A stretch of DNA of 64,000 nt, from contig OZ020303.1 in the NCBI GenBank assembly GCA_963971305.1, positions 63,736,867 to 63,800,866 on the forward strand. Direction: 5' to 3'. This DNA comes from Arcuatula senhousia (lineage: Eukaryota > Mollusca > Bivalvia > Mytilida > Mytilidae). The notes beneath the pieces were generated by a model that did no database searches, was not told the origin of the DNA, and saw nothing but the letters and a program-made list of their open reading frames with translations. Each line of letters begins with the position of its first letter. The stretch's first letter is position 1. The translations under genes were made by a program, and so were the position numbers. Positions 36,001 through 47,800 of the stretch are shown here, in pieces.

Positions 36001-39000
36001 TGGCTTGTAAATCAAAAAGTATAAGAGATAGATGAAATCTGATGCCACGCTACTGCTTCAGCATCAAAAGCTCTACAAAAGTCTTCATTGAGTCGAAGTT
36101 GTCAGATGACCCCTTATGGGAGTTATGGCCCCTTAAAGGTGAAAAATAGCATTTTTTCATGTTTTTGGCCTATGGAATGAAAACTATTGCAGATAGAGAG
36201 AAGCTGTTGCTTGCTTAAATGTTCAGCTCATTTAGCTCTACAAAAGTCTCCATAATGTCAAAGTTGTCAGATGACCCCTTATAGGGGTTATGACCCCTTA
36301 AAGGCAAAAAACAGAGTTTTTGGCCTGTAGAATGAAAACTATTGCAGATAGAGAAAAGCTGTAGCTTGCTTAAATGTTCAGCTCCTTTAGCTCTACAATA
36401 GCCCCCATAGGGTCGAAGTTGTCAGATGACCCCTTATAGGGATTACGGCCCCTTAAAGGCAAAAAATAGTGTTTTTGGCCTATAGAATGAAAACTATTGC
36501 AGATAGAGAAAAGCTGTTGCTTGCTTAAATGTTCAGCTCATTTAGCTCTACACAAGCCTCCATAGGGTCGAAGTTGTCAGATGACCCCTTATAGGGGTTA
36601 CGGCCCCTTAAAGGCAAAAAATAGTGTTTTTGGCCTATAGAATGAAAACTATTGCAGATAAAGAAAAGCTGTTGCTTGCTTAAATGTTCAGCTCATTTAG
36701 CTCTACAAAAGTTTCCATAGGATCAAAGTTGCCAGATGACCCCTTATAGTGGTTACGGCCCCTTAAAGGCAAAAAAAAGTGTTTTTGGCCTAAAGAAAGA
36801 AAACTTTTGCAGATAGAGAAAAGATGTTGCTTGCTTAAATGTTCAGCTTAATTAGCTCTACAAAAGTCTTTTTAGGGTCGAAGTTGTCAGATGACCCCTT
36901 TAAGGGGTTATGGCCCTTTAAAGGTGAAAAATAGTGTTTTTTGCTTTGGAATGAAAACTATTGCAGATAGAGAAAAGCTTTTTATTGCTTAAACATTCAG
37001 CTCATTTAGCTATACAAAAGTCTTCAAAGGGTTGACATTAAGACCAGGTGAGCGATTCAGGCTCCTTGGGAGCCTCTTGTTTCATTCAGGTTTCCTGATT
37101 TGGGTACACATGAGTGTATTAAAATAGTTCATTACACAGAGAATCTGTTTATTTCACACGCCAGGACATGTAAGTTTTAAATATATGTATAGTATTTCCT
37201 TTAACTTTGTGAATTTATGTTTTAAGTAATAAGTTTAACTAGAAGCACCATGAAAAGTACGCTTATTATAGCATTTATAGCTCTTTTAATCGTTTGCATG
37301 TTTACTTAGAAAACTCATTAACCTGAAAGGAAACCTTAGCCCGTAGCAGAGCCTAGCTTGTCGTAAGAGGCGACTAAGGGGCTTGGGATTCTGAAGTCGG
37401 GTCAGTTCTCAGCCCACAGAGCGACCAAGTGTGTACCCTAGATGGCTTAATAGGGTTGCCCTCGTCCGCGGGGTTGTCAGGTCTATAATACGGAAACCCT
37501 GACCGCTGAACATAGTGGGCCGACGTGTCTGGAGAGTGCCACGCTTCATGCACGTAAAAGACCCCTTTGTGCACCACACAAGCTAAATTTTTCGCCTATA
37601 CCCACATCTCCCCTTTTCCTGTGGCTCTTCAAAATTTACTGTTCCTTTGTTTCCCACCCCTCCCCATAATTCATTTCTCATCATCATTTCATGTTCATTT
37701 TATCATCCTTTTCATATTCGCCTATATATATAGCGTTGCAAGGGCGTAACACTCACTCACTGAAAGGAAACCTTTATCCTATACTTGTTCGTTGTTTTTG
37801 TCTTTTATCCAAGTTCGGTATTTTTGTTACTATTATAGAAATAGAGAAAAAATATTTATAAAACATTTATTTACTTGATACAATATTTGAGAAAATTTAG
37901 ACATGATGTTAAAAAGAAATATTTCATTTTCATTGGTTTAGATCCACCTAGTGTACCGCCTGACTTTTGTGATCTCTGTTCATCAATCGAGGTAACAGAG
38001 CAGTCTTTGACGGTATGGGTAGGTAAGTAATCATGGTTTGTTTCAACAATTGTTTGTTTAAGTCAAGGTAAAGATTCTGTTTAATACGGCACATAAGTTA
38101 TTATGTTTAAAAGGATATTATATTAGCTTTTAAAAATTTACACCACTGCAAATCGTGCAATACTCATCTATAGTTTGGGGCTTTCATGATGTTTTATTGC
38201 TTACAGTCTCTTTAAAAAAGCAGAGAGGTATCAATAGGACATTTGAATGTCGAAGACCCGAAAGGCAAAGTACAAAATCAGTAAAATTGAACTTGAATGA
38301 CAATTTTAAACTTTTTACAGACCTTAAACATATTTCAGGTATTAAACACACGTGTTGTACAGGGAAATTTTGTATAACAGAAACAAGACTGTCATAGAAA
38401 CACAAATGTTTTACCTAATAGTCGGAAAAAACCAGATTGATCAACACTAAAAAATACAGTTATTGAAATATTCATAAAAAAATAACTGGTTATAAAATCT
38501 TTGTGAAGGTTTACTCGGATGTGAATACTGATATCTAAAGAAGTTTTCAAGCGAATAGAACATTCATATGATGAATGTTATTGTCAAGTCGATTTTCATA
38601 TAACATTTCTTCTTTCAGCTAGTGGACTTACTGGTAAGTACATGTAATTATATTTTACAAACCGAAATAATCAAAGGAGTACCAAACATGCCAAAGAAGA
38701 TAAAAATAGCATATCCCCAAAAAAGTCACAGACAAAATCGAATGGCAAAACATTTACTAGAACATAATGAGTTTTTAGCTTGCAATTATTTTGGATGAAA
38801 ATACAATAAGCCGAAATGAGGTTCAATCTAGCTTAAGTAAAACTGAATAGTTTTTTGTTGTTATGTCGCCTGCAACGTGTTGCAGAAGCGACATATAGGG
38901 GTTACTTTGGCACTATCCGTCGTCTTGCGTCGTCGTCCTGCGTCGTCGTCCTGCGTCGTCCTGCGGCGTCACAAAAATTTCCGTCGCAGTTTTCCAGGCA

Positions 39001-40103
39001 ACTACATGCCACAGCCTCTTGATATTTGGTATGTAGCTTCATTGCATAGTACTATAAGGTGTAAAGCGATTTTATGCCCGAAAAATAACGACTTCCTGTT
39101 TGACGAATACTTAATGTTTTATATATAATGGACATAGATGTCAAATTTTTGTCGCAGTTTTCAAGGCAACTACATGCCACAGCCTCTTGATATTTGGTAT
39201 GTAGCTTCATTGCATAGTACTATAAGGTGTAAAGCGATTTTATGCCCGAAAAAAAACGACTTCCTGTTTGACGAATACTTAATGTTTTATATATAATGGA
39301 CATAGATGCCAAATTTTCGTCGCAGTTTTCCAGGCAACTACATGCCACAGCCTCTTGATATTTGGTATGTAGCTTCATTGCATAGTACTATAAGGTGTAA
39401 AGCGATTTTATGCCCGAAAAATAACGACTTCCTGTTTGACGAATACTTAATGTTTTATATATAATGGACATAGATGCCAAATTTTCGTCGCAGTTTTCCA
39501 GGCAACTACATGCCACAGCCTCTTGATATTTGGTATGTAGCTTCATTGCATAGTACTATAAGGTGTAAAGCGATTTTATGCCCGAAAAAAAAACGACTTC
39601 CTGTTTGACGAATACTTAATGTTTTATATATAATGGACATAGATGGCAAATTTTCGTCGCAGTTTTCCAGGCAACTTCATGCCACAGCCTCTTGATATTT
39701 GGTATGTAGCTTCATTGCATAGTACTATAAGGTGTGAGGAGATTTAATGCCTGAAAATTAACTGCTTCCTGTTTGGTGAACAATTATAGATACGCAGGCG
39801 ACATATGCCTTCCGGGGAAGGCTCCATCTAGTTTATCTCTAGTTACGTGTTCAGTTTTTTGACTTGAAAAAATCTTTTTGTTTAGAACTAGGCTGTGACA
39901 CTCCTAAAAACTGTCCGAGTGGTTATGGTGACACGCCGTGTACTGGATGTGAGACTGGTGTCCCCGATGATGGATACTGTTGTGATGACAAGAGTAATGC
40001 ATACGAAAAGAGCTACGTCGACCGACCTGCTAACAACGAAGGTTATGTAAAACAGCCATCGATGTACAGCGGGGAAAAGAATGATGATTACTCCAACCAA
40101 TAA
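33067..40103 (+). CDS. Secreted cysteine-rich protein, array copy 1 (one-base deletion in exon 2)
   Basis: Exons: 33067-33115, 35127-35297, 37090-37169, 37942-38022, 38619-38633, 39886-40103. All junctions are GT-AG with phases matching copies 2 and 3. Exon 1 encodes a hydrophobic signal peptide (MVYLTTLVTFSVFIAEG). Exon 2 encodes CSFPCNWQNRVWYN and AECLQ. Exon 3 has RFPDLGTHEC, exon 4 FCDLCSSIEV, and exon 5 only ASGLT. Exon 6 has CDTPKNCPSGYGDTPCTGC and GYCC, with a Tyr/Asn/Lys-rich tail. About 12 cysteines remain after the signal peptide. Relative to copies 2 and 3 one A is missing in the 'caaaacaagg' stretch of exon 2 (~35270), giving an early TAA at 35288-35290, so this copy is a recent pseudogene, an allele or a sequence error. 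AATAAA is at 40147. I do not recognise the family. The exon 2-4 pattern (C-x-x-P-x-x-W...G...C) faintly recalls small beta-rich domains of unknown function in mollusc secreted proteins. Confidence 0.78.
33985..34720 (+). mobile_element. Degenerate PLE fragment, plus orientation, in copy 1 intron 1
   Basis: It contains SFNLTFRYID (about 34080-34110) and the later 'aatatggagtttctatctttcaaatgagtgc' block, and ends with the linker ('tttgcccttttggacttttgacattcgg'). The catalytic motif is broken by a frame change after Asp. It is diverged and has stops. Confidence 0.7.
35727..37081 (+). mobile_element. 155-bp family element, best-preserved copy, in copy 1 intron 2
   Basis: It has the 5' T-run and hairpin (AGCTCATCTGG...CATGTGAGCT), a CGTCGT microsatellite (35777-35825), and about five regular core repeats; 'gtcagatgac'-type landmarks at 36421, 36576 and 36731 give a 155-bp period. 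The end is CCAGGTGAGCGATTC, then GGCTCC/GGGAGCC and TCTTGTTTC. The final base lies eight bases before the AG/exon 3 boundary of copy 1. Confidence 0.85.
37338..37759 (+). mobile_element. SINE with 15-bp target-site duplication, in copy 1 intron 3
   Basis: It is flanked by CTGAAAGGAAACCTT at 37323-37337 and 37760-37774. The head is slightly truncated ('agcccgtagcagagcc') and the tail is a short ACTC run. Confidence 0.88.
38212..38285 (-). mobile_element. Very short PLE end fragment in copy 1 intron 4
   Basis: 'agcagagaggtatcaatagg' to 'cgaaaggcaaagtacaaaatcagtaaa' matches the terminal ~75 bp of the endonuclease-less PLE copies. Confidence 0.5.
38619..38633 (+). other. 15-nt microexon (exon 5) of array copy 1
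   Basis: Acceptor TTTCAG, exon CTAGTGGACTTACTG, donor GTAAGT. It is phase 1 at both ends and adds five residues (Ala-Ser-Gly-Leu-Thr). Copies 2 and 3 have the same length, phase and position. Confidence 0.75.
38863..39832 (+). mobile_element. Tandem-core element, 168-bp family, in copy 1 intron 5
   Basis: The 5' hairpin (GTCGCCTGCAACG...GCAGAAGCGAC, 38868-38893) is followed by a CGTCGTCCTG microsatellite. Five core repeats follow, with 'ggcaact' landmarks at 38997, ~39165, ~39332, ~39500 and ~39670 (167-169 bp). They are nearly identical to one another. The end is GCAGGCGACAT, hairpin CCTTCC/GGAAGG and CTCCATCTAG. A hairpin followed a few bases later by CTAG resembles Helitron/HINE 3' ends. 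An open frame at 38877-39128 lies within it. Confidence 0.8.
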
Positions 40104-40153
40104 GAAGAAGTAATAAGCAGTTTTGAAATGTCTTATTTGTATGGTCAATAAAA

Positions 40154-41190
40154 AATAAAAATAGCAGTGTTTAAAAGTTACTTGTTGATGTTTTAAGTCA
40201 GGTAATCAAATGATGTATGGGTCTATACAAACAAATCATGCACCCTTTACAAAGTTATCTTGTCATCCACATATTGGAGCACAGCAATTACAGATTTTTT
40301 GTCACAAATGCTCATAAACAACATTTCTTTAAATTGGACCATCAGTTGCCATTCTAATGAAAAATTCCCAAACAAATACAAGGAGTCCGACAGGTGTGCC
40401 AATTGCGAGACATATTATAGTTTTACTAAACTGGCCTCCTGGTTAATATCCTAAGCGGCCTATCTTCGGAGTCACCGGATATATTTGCAGAGAAGTGTAA
40501 CGAAACAAAAATATTACCCGAGATCCCAGGTTAATAGTTTTACCATTTTGATTATCCTTCTTAACATGACCATTTTATTTCATTTAAAGTTTAGTTTATA
40601 TCAGGAAGAAGAAAGTTTGTGAATCGTTTAAGATATACATTTTGTCGTACTGATCATCCTTGCTAAATCTTCGACATGGACTTAGAATAATTTAACGGAA
40701 ATAATTGCACTGATGTTAGTTATTTAAAACGATCTTTGATATCGTCGGTAAGTAACAAACTTATTTTGTCTACTCTTTCTCGGATAGATATTCCCGTTAT
40801 GTTATTTGCTTTATTTGCTCTTAACAGGGTCACAAACAGCAAGGAGCCAGACAAGTCTGAAAATAGTATTGATACGTAGTGACAACAAACCACCTTTTTT
40901 CAAATTATGTTTATAAAAACAACCAAAAACGTTTATTTGAAAAATTTAAATATAATGGTGAAGTACATAAATGTAAATAAAGAGCACAAAACACTAATTA
41001 ATGTCCTATCTCTCAGAAAAAACAACCTACCGATTTTATTCTGAATAATTTAGCAAATCTGTAGTGAAACTTAATGATACGGTGTCTTTAAAATTTAAAC
41101 TTCTTATATATAAACATTTCTTTTGATATCAGCCACTGGTAGAAAAAATCTAGAAATGATCTGTAATTGTTTTGAATAATGGTTGGTTGT
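40154..41190. other. Spacer between array copies 1 and 2
   Basis: AT-rich, no recognised gene. A family B fragment follows at about 41190-41470. Confidence 0.4.
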
Positions 41191-41470
41191 TTGTTGTACA
41201 AAGAGGATTAAGATTACCTCTATACCCCTATTATATGTCTTACAACCACTTTGTGTTTAATATTATCATGAGAACGTTATGGAGGTTGGAGGTTTTGTGC
41301 CATAAAACTTGTTTCAACCAACTATTCTTATATGCCTGTACAAAGTCAGGACTATTGTGATCTTCAACTCCTATGGTGTGTCATCCTTGTTTTGTCTTTT
41401 ATCTAGGACACTTGACATCGATACTCCAAGATTGATGGTTTTGTTATTTCGTTTATATACGTTATCAGTT
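41190..41470 (+). repeat. Dispersed repeat family B fragment
   Basis: 'ttgtgccataaaacttgtttcaacc' and 'ctgtacaaagtcaggactattgtgat' match 27850-28100 and 45605-45850. Confidence 0.6.
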
Positions 41471-41762
41471 TTTTATATATTTTTTTTCTTTTATTGTATG
41501 CTAAGTTTGTTCTGATAAACAAAATCTCGTAAAAAAGTGGAAAACAGAAAAGTTAATGTTTTATAAGTTTATGCAATAATTTATTAACGCAAATATACCC
41601 TGTTCAAAACAATGTTTTTTAGATAATCGATTTAACATTTGATATTGAATACCAGTACATGAACTACAACTTTCCTTTTTAACATATGTTAAAATAAAAT
41701 ATTTAAATTTATCAGATTAAGAAATGAAATTTGTTCGACAACGAAACATTATAATCGTTGAA

Positions 41763-41768
41763 TATAAG
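41763..41768 (+). promoter_or_regulatory. TATA element of array copy 2
   Basis: TATAAG lies 64 nt before the ATG, with 'gacaacgaa' upstream and 'gttgcagatagtcagtcg' downstream. The latter contains TCAGT, a possible initiator. The block aligns with those of copies 1 and 3. Confidence 0.65.
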
Positions 41769-41826
41769 CTGTTGCAGATAGTCAGTCGATAGAAAGATTT
41801 TAGGACAAAAAATTATCTTAACAACA

Positions 41827-44800
41827 TGATATATCTAACAACTCTAGTCACCTTTTCTATTTTCTTTGTTGGGGGTAAGATACTATAATTTAGTCAAATC
41901 TTTTTCGAAATTCTACCTAAAGTACATGTATCGATCTCTTATTGAAAAATTTAAATGTACACGTCGATTTCTGAGAGTGAGAGAAATATAACATTCTGAA
42001 TTTTATGGTAATGATGTTTATAAAGCACAAAAATGAAAAGCAATCCATTGGAAATGAAAAATGGGTTCATAATTTATTACTCTAATGAAATGGTTGAATA
42101 TTTTGACTAAATCTTTGAATCTTTGATAGAAATACTGATTTGTTAATTGATGCTTACCTTTACATGTTAATAAGCTTTATAACTAATTGTCATTTTAAGC
42201 ATTACAGTGGTCAAGTGTGGCGGTTTTGTGTGATGATACTTCACCAAATCTTTAATTGTTAAAAGTGTTGTGCCGGATTGAAAATAAATACGTTTGTTTT
42301 TTTACATCAGTCGACGATTGATTCTCAGTTAGCTGTCAGTATCAGTGGGTGTTCCCTACCGATCTTTTGTTCTTGTTGTCTATTGTCTAAGGTTCTCTTT
42401 TTTTGAATGAACGTTTATATATTTGACTTTTACTGTGTGTTACGTTTTGTGCTTTGTTAGAACATTATCCATAGGGGGCAGGTCGGACCCAAAAACAAGT
42501 TCAACACCATCACATTTATTCATGCCTGTCCTAAGCAATGAATCTTTGACAAAGCTTTTGGTTATAGTTTTGGTGTTTTCTGTTCATTTTCTAAGAAGGG
42601 GTCTTTTTTTAACTATTTCAAGACTGGATTTGAATTGTATGCATTTTATTTTGACCTTGGACCAAACGCAAAACAATATACAGTGCCTACTGGCCTCGTT
42701 GAAGGCGGCTGGTTGATTTTCATTGATATATTTTTTAATTGTCGCTATGTCGTGTACATTTATTCTACAGATTTAAAACGGATGTATTTCTTTAATTATC
42801 TTCATTATTTTTAAACTACTATGCAAATTCAACCTGTTAAAGAAACTCTCGGTTAGTTTGTGAGAGATAAGACTGAATAATAATATGTAACTTGATTCAC
42901 GTATAGTGTGGTTTGTCTAATCCGGTCAAGAAGTCTTGGGGACCTCTGGCCCACAAGCCAAAAAGACTAGTTAAAAATCAATATACAGTTGAGTCCAGTT
43001 CTAACATCTCTACTGTCCAGCTCTCCTGACAGTTCTAGAACTGTTCTAACCCTGGACAGCCCCTGTCATAAACTGTTCTGGGGTAGAACTGTTTGGAACT
43101 GTTCTAACTCATGACACCTTTAGAGCTATTCTAGGCCGTGACAGCTTAGAACTGTTCTGGGCCCTGACAGGTTAGAACTGTTCTAGCCTAGGACAGTTCT
43201 GCGCCCTGACAGTTCTGTCCTCTGACAGTTCTAAATGACGTCATGCATTGTTTATTGTAATGGTTTTGTTTGTGCATGTTAAGTTAAGTCAAAATGCCTC
43301 CAGTAAAAGTCAGCCGAATTTCGCATTATTTTCGTCAAAGGATTGTAACTTTAAGAAATTCAGGAAAGTCGTATGTACAGATATCAAATATTTTAGCAGA
43401 AAGTGAAGGCGTGTTGATATCAAGAGAAGCAATAGGGAAGTTTTGTAGATGATACGTGATATCTGTAAGCTTGAATGATCCACCAAAAAGAAAAAAAGCT
43501 ATTATATGTATATTCTATACTGTTCTAAAATCGTCACAACTGGAACTGTCAGGGGTTAGAACTGTCATAGCTTAGAACTGTCAGGGCACAGAACAGGTTA
43601 GAGCTGGCAGGGCGTAGGACAGCTTAAAACTGTCAGGGGTTAGAACAGTTCTAAATCTGTCACGGGGTAGAACTGTCCAGAACTGTTCTACGACAGGACA
43701 GGGCCTGTCATAAACTGTTCTAGTGCTGTCAGCAGAACAGAATTAGAACAGATTCCTGACAGTTCCTGACAGTTCTAAAGAGATGTTAGAACTGGACTCA
43801 ACTGTATGAAAAAGGACAATTTTTGTGTATTGCAATGGGACGAAATATTAAGGGACGAATTGAGCTCATTCTTGATAAAAAACTTGATACACAAAAGTTC
43901 AATGAAAATAGGGACTTACATCTACTAAGATTTTATCTAGAAATACATATCATATCATTTGTTGCTGCCGTCCCTAGATCTGTTTCACTGAATTTTAGTT
44001 AAAACTTTAAGTATATATGGTTAAAAAAGTGGATCCGATATTTTGCATGATTCTTCTATGTAACGAAAGGTTGGGTTCGCAAAATATGATAAACAATGTT
44101 ATATAAACAAATTATTATGAAAAAAAAGGTTATTCGTATAGAGGTATAACCAAGAAGAAGCAAAGAGACATCAATGGGGCTATCGAGTGTCAAAAGTCAG
44201 GAAGGGCAACGATAAAACCGGTAAACACGAACAAGAACAGCACGAAGAAACACAAAACACAAAATCAACCGAACAGACAACACAAACGCGAACTCAAGTC
44301 GTAACAAGAGTGAACTCAGGTACTTCGGAAGAGTAAGCGGTTCCTGTCTGCTATAACACACCCGTCGTGTTGCTTATTCCCAATTCAGTGTGTCAAACCT
44401 GGTAAAGGAAGACAAAACTAATTTCTACGACAAACCAACATCTACACTCAATTTAGAGATAGAAATCTCTTATTTGTCTACGGGTTCACGGTGTATGCCG
44501 TAAAATTTCTTGAGTGAAGACCGTAACAGTGGAGCAACATAACCCTGTGTAATTAATTTCTGTGTCAAACGTGACCCTCTGCCTAGGAAATCGATGCAAC
44601 TTCCGCAAGCTTTGGAGTATCGAATCAACTGTGATACAAAGACTCAATAAGCTGGAACGGACGGAATGTTGCTACATAAAAAGGGAAAGTTGACGATTGG
44701 AAAGTTGAAGTCAGCATGTTTGTCATAGAACTTTGTTGAAAGTCTTCCTCAAGAGTCTATCTCAAGGTGTAAATCTGAATATGAAGCAGACTTTCTATGA

Positions 44801-47800
44801 ATCCGATGTGTCCTTTATCTCAGGTTCCTGAGGATATATGAGATGGAAAAAATCACAAAATCGAATTGTTCAGTGAAAGGCCATCATAAATATAACGGAA
44901 AGTAAGGTTAAAAGAGAGAGCTAGTCTACGATTTGTTTTGTCTAGAAGAGGTTTCAAGAAGAACATATATGAATGAAGAAATCAATCAGCAAGCAAAGGT
45001 GCATAATTAGTGCACATTGGAATCCCTATTGTTTGCTGAAAAACATGTCCACCAAACTGAACAATTATGTTGTCGATATAAAAATTGAGCATGTCTTCTG
45101 TATATTTGTTCTTTTTCTTAGACTCATTGATGACAAAATAAACATGAACTTTTGAAACCAATCTTTTGTCCCTTTTCGGCTCTAAATATTTTGTCCATAT
45201 GTTGAAGTTTCGGTTATAAAGTCGATGAAATTGCTTGAATCGTTGTCGAAATTTTGATCTTAAAATGTCTTTTTAGCATATGGAATATGCAGTTGGCCAT
45301 GCTTTTGGCAGAACCGTGTTTGGTACAACCAAGAAACGGACTGGTATCTCTCGGTTGGCACTTCTGCCTGGGAACTTTTACTTAACGGATCAGTAATTGT
45401 AACAGCAGAATGTTTTCAGACACATGGACCTTTTATTGTTTTCAGGTACATAAACAACGACCAACATAATTTCAAATCGTGATCCACATTTTGTAAAACA
45501 GTAAAACATATAATTATAGCTTTTTCCCATAGTAATCGATTTAATATTTATCTGTTCATTGGTAACAACACGATACACTCTTCTTAGCCAACAGTAAACT
45601 TCAATATCCCTATTGTGTCTCACCTATGGTCATTACCGGATCCTAAGATCGCAATGGAAGAGGGAGGTTTGGCGCCATAAAACCTGGTTTAACCCACCAT
45701 TTCGTTTGAAATGCCTGTACCAAGTCAGGACCATTGCGATCCACCAATTCTCCGGTATGACTGATTCGTTTTTGTCATCTTCTCTGGACTATGAGATTGA
45801 TCATTAAAGTTCGGTAGTTTTGTTATTACCTTTATTTCATATCCAGTTGTTGTTTGTTTTTCACAAAACAGTTTGGCAATTTTCTTCTTTAATTTTTCTT
45901 ATCAAATAAAAATTTTGTTTCAGGTGATACATGTATCAAAGTCTCATTGATGATCGGATTTTTTTCTCAATTTGGAAAAAAAAATGTGTTAACGCTATCG
46001 AATTGGCAATACATTTACAATTGTACTGTTCTAGTAAAATCTTCGAATTTAGTCTTATTTTGGTAGAGATATTGATAATATGATACTTAATGTAGAATGT
46101 TAATTGCCTTTCTATGTTTTTGTCATTTTTTAGCATTATAGTGATCAAGTGTGTCGGTTTTTTTGTGATGATACATCAGTATATCACCAAATCATTAATT
46201 GTTTGACGTGTTGTATTGCACCTTAAATATCCTTATTTTTAGAGAGATGCTTCATAGCTTGTTGTTAGTAACTTTGAGTATTCCCAAGAGAGTACCTCTA
46301 CGTCTTGTTGTTTTTTATGTCCTTTTGTCTAAGGTTCTTTCTTGGTGAATTGAACTTCTATCGATTTGAATTCTTCTATGTGTTTTATTATTGATTATCA
46401 ATTGGGGAAAGGCTGAGCCTCAAAAACTAGTTTTACACCGAATCATTTTAAATGTGCCTGTCCAATGCCAGGAATCTTCATGAAAGCTGATGTTTTTCAT
46501 TCGTCGAATTTATGTTATTTGTTCATTGTCAAGAAGGGGATCTTCCATTAGCACTTTATAGTTGGACTTAGTTTATTTTCAATCTAAGGCTAATTGCAAA
46601 CCATGAGTGAGCGAGCAAGCAACCGCATGTCAATTGAAGGCTGCTGGCCGCTTTTCGTAGCGGATTTCTAAATTATCGTTGATATTGTAGATTACGTCGT
46701 GTACACATATGCCACATCTCATTTTCGTCCATTGATATTATTTTGGAGTTATATTCCAGTCTTCTATACACCCTGGGAGGTTTTTTTTAATATATTTTGT
46801 TCCATTTGATTAACAAATTAATAAACGATCCTAAAATGAGCGGACATATTTTGTTGTTTTTTTCAGATTTCCTGAATCGGATTCATACGAATGTGTAAAA
46901 ATGGTGCATTACTCAGAGAAAATGTTTATTTTACATGTTACGTCGCCAGGTAGATCTTAGAAAAAAAATAAATGTGTTTAGCTTTACTAAAAATACCTCA
47001 CAGTCATGACATCACAAATCTTGCATCTTCTGAAATTAAAATTAATGCAAAATTTGCAGATTCCTTGAAGCGTTTGGAATATTACTTATCATATCAGAGA
47101 ACAGTTTAAACAAATGTAAGTGATGGGCAGATTATTAGTGCAATGCCTTAAATGCGATAAAAACTGCAGCCCCTCTCATACCAACAGATCATGATAATAT
47201 TTATTCAACTGGTGAACAATTTTATTTAACAAAGATTGATTTACAACGACCGGTTTCACGTACAGTGATCATAAATATTGCAAAAGCATAAATTTCACTA
47301 AAAAGACCTAAATTTGAAACACGTTAGAAAATGTAAGCGCTGATTTAATATTGATATTCAGATCAAAACTACGATTTTTTTTTTCAGGTCCACCGTCCGA
47401 CTTGTGTAATCTCTGCTCATCAGTTGAGTTAACCAATGAATCTTTAAAGGTATGGGTAGGTAAGTGTTCATAGTTTGTTGATCTAAATTCAGACCATTCT
47501 ACAAATTACTGACAAAAGACGATGGGTGTGAATTCACTCTTGTCACGACTTGAGTTCGCGTTGTTGATTTCGGTTCGGTTGATTTTGTGTTTTGTGTTCC
47601 TTTGTGCTGTTTTTGTTCGTATTTACCGGTTTCGTCGTTACCCTTTTGGACTTTTGACACTTGAATGCCCCATCAGTACCTCTTTGCTTCCTTCAAGAAC
47701 TTTTGTGAACGGAGAACTAGTAAATTGTTTTGTCGTTAATCGTTGAAAACATGACAGGTTTGTTAAAAAGGATATATTTCTAACAAATAGGAACTGCTCA

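Noticed and set aside
36400..36900. Regularly spaced repeats resembling an array (CRISPR-like at first glance)
   Set aside because: The whole 155-bp unit is repeated with no unique spacers, in an animal genome, inside a palindrome-ended element.
39888..40148. Minus-strand frame with hydrophobic stretches opposite the last exon of copy 1 (and the equivalent at 50137-50463)
   Set aside because: It appears in both copies only because the exon itself is conserved; the plus strand has the splice acceptor, cysteine pattern and poly-A signal.
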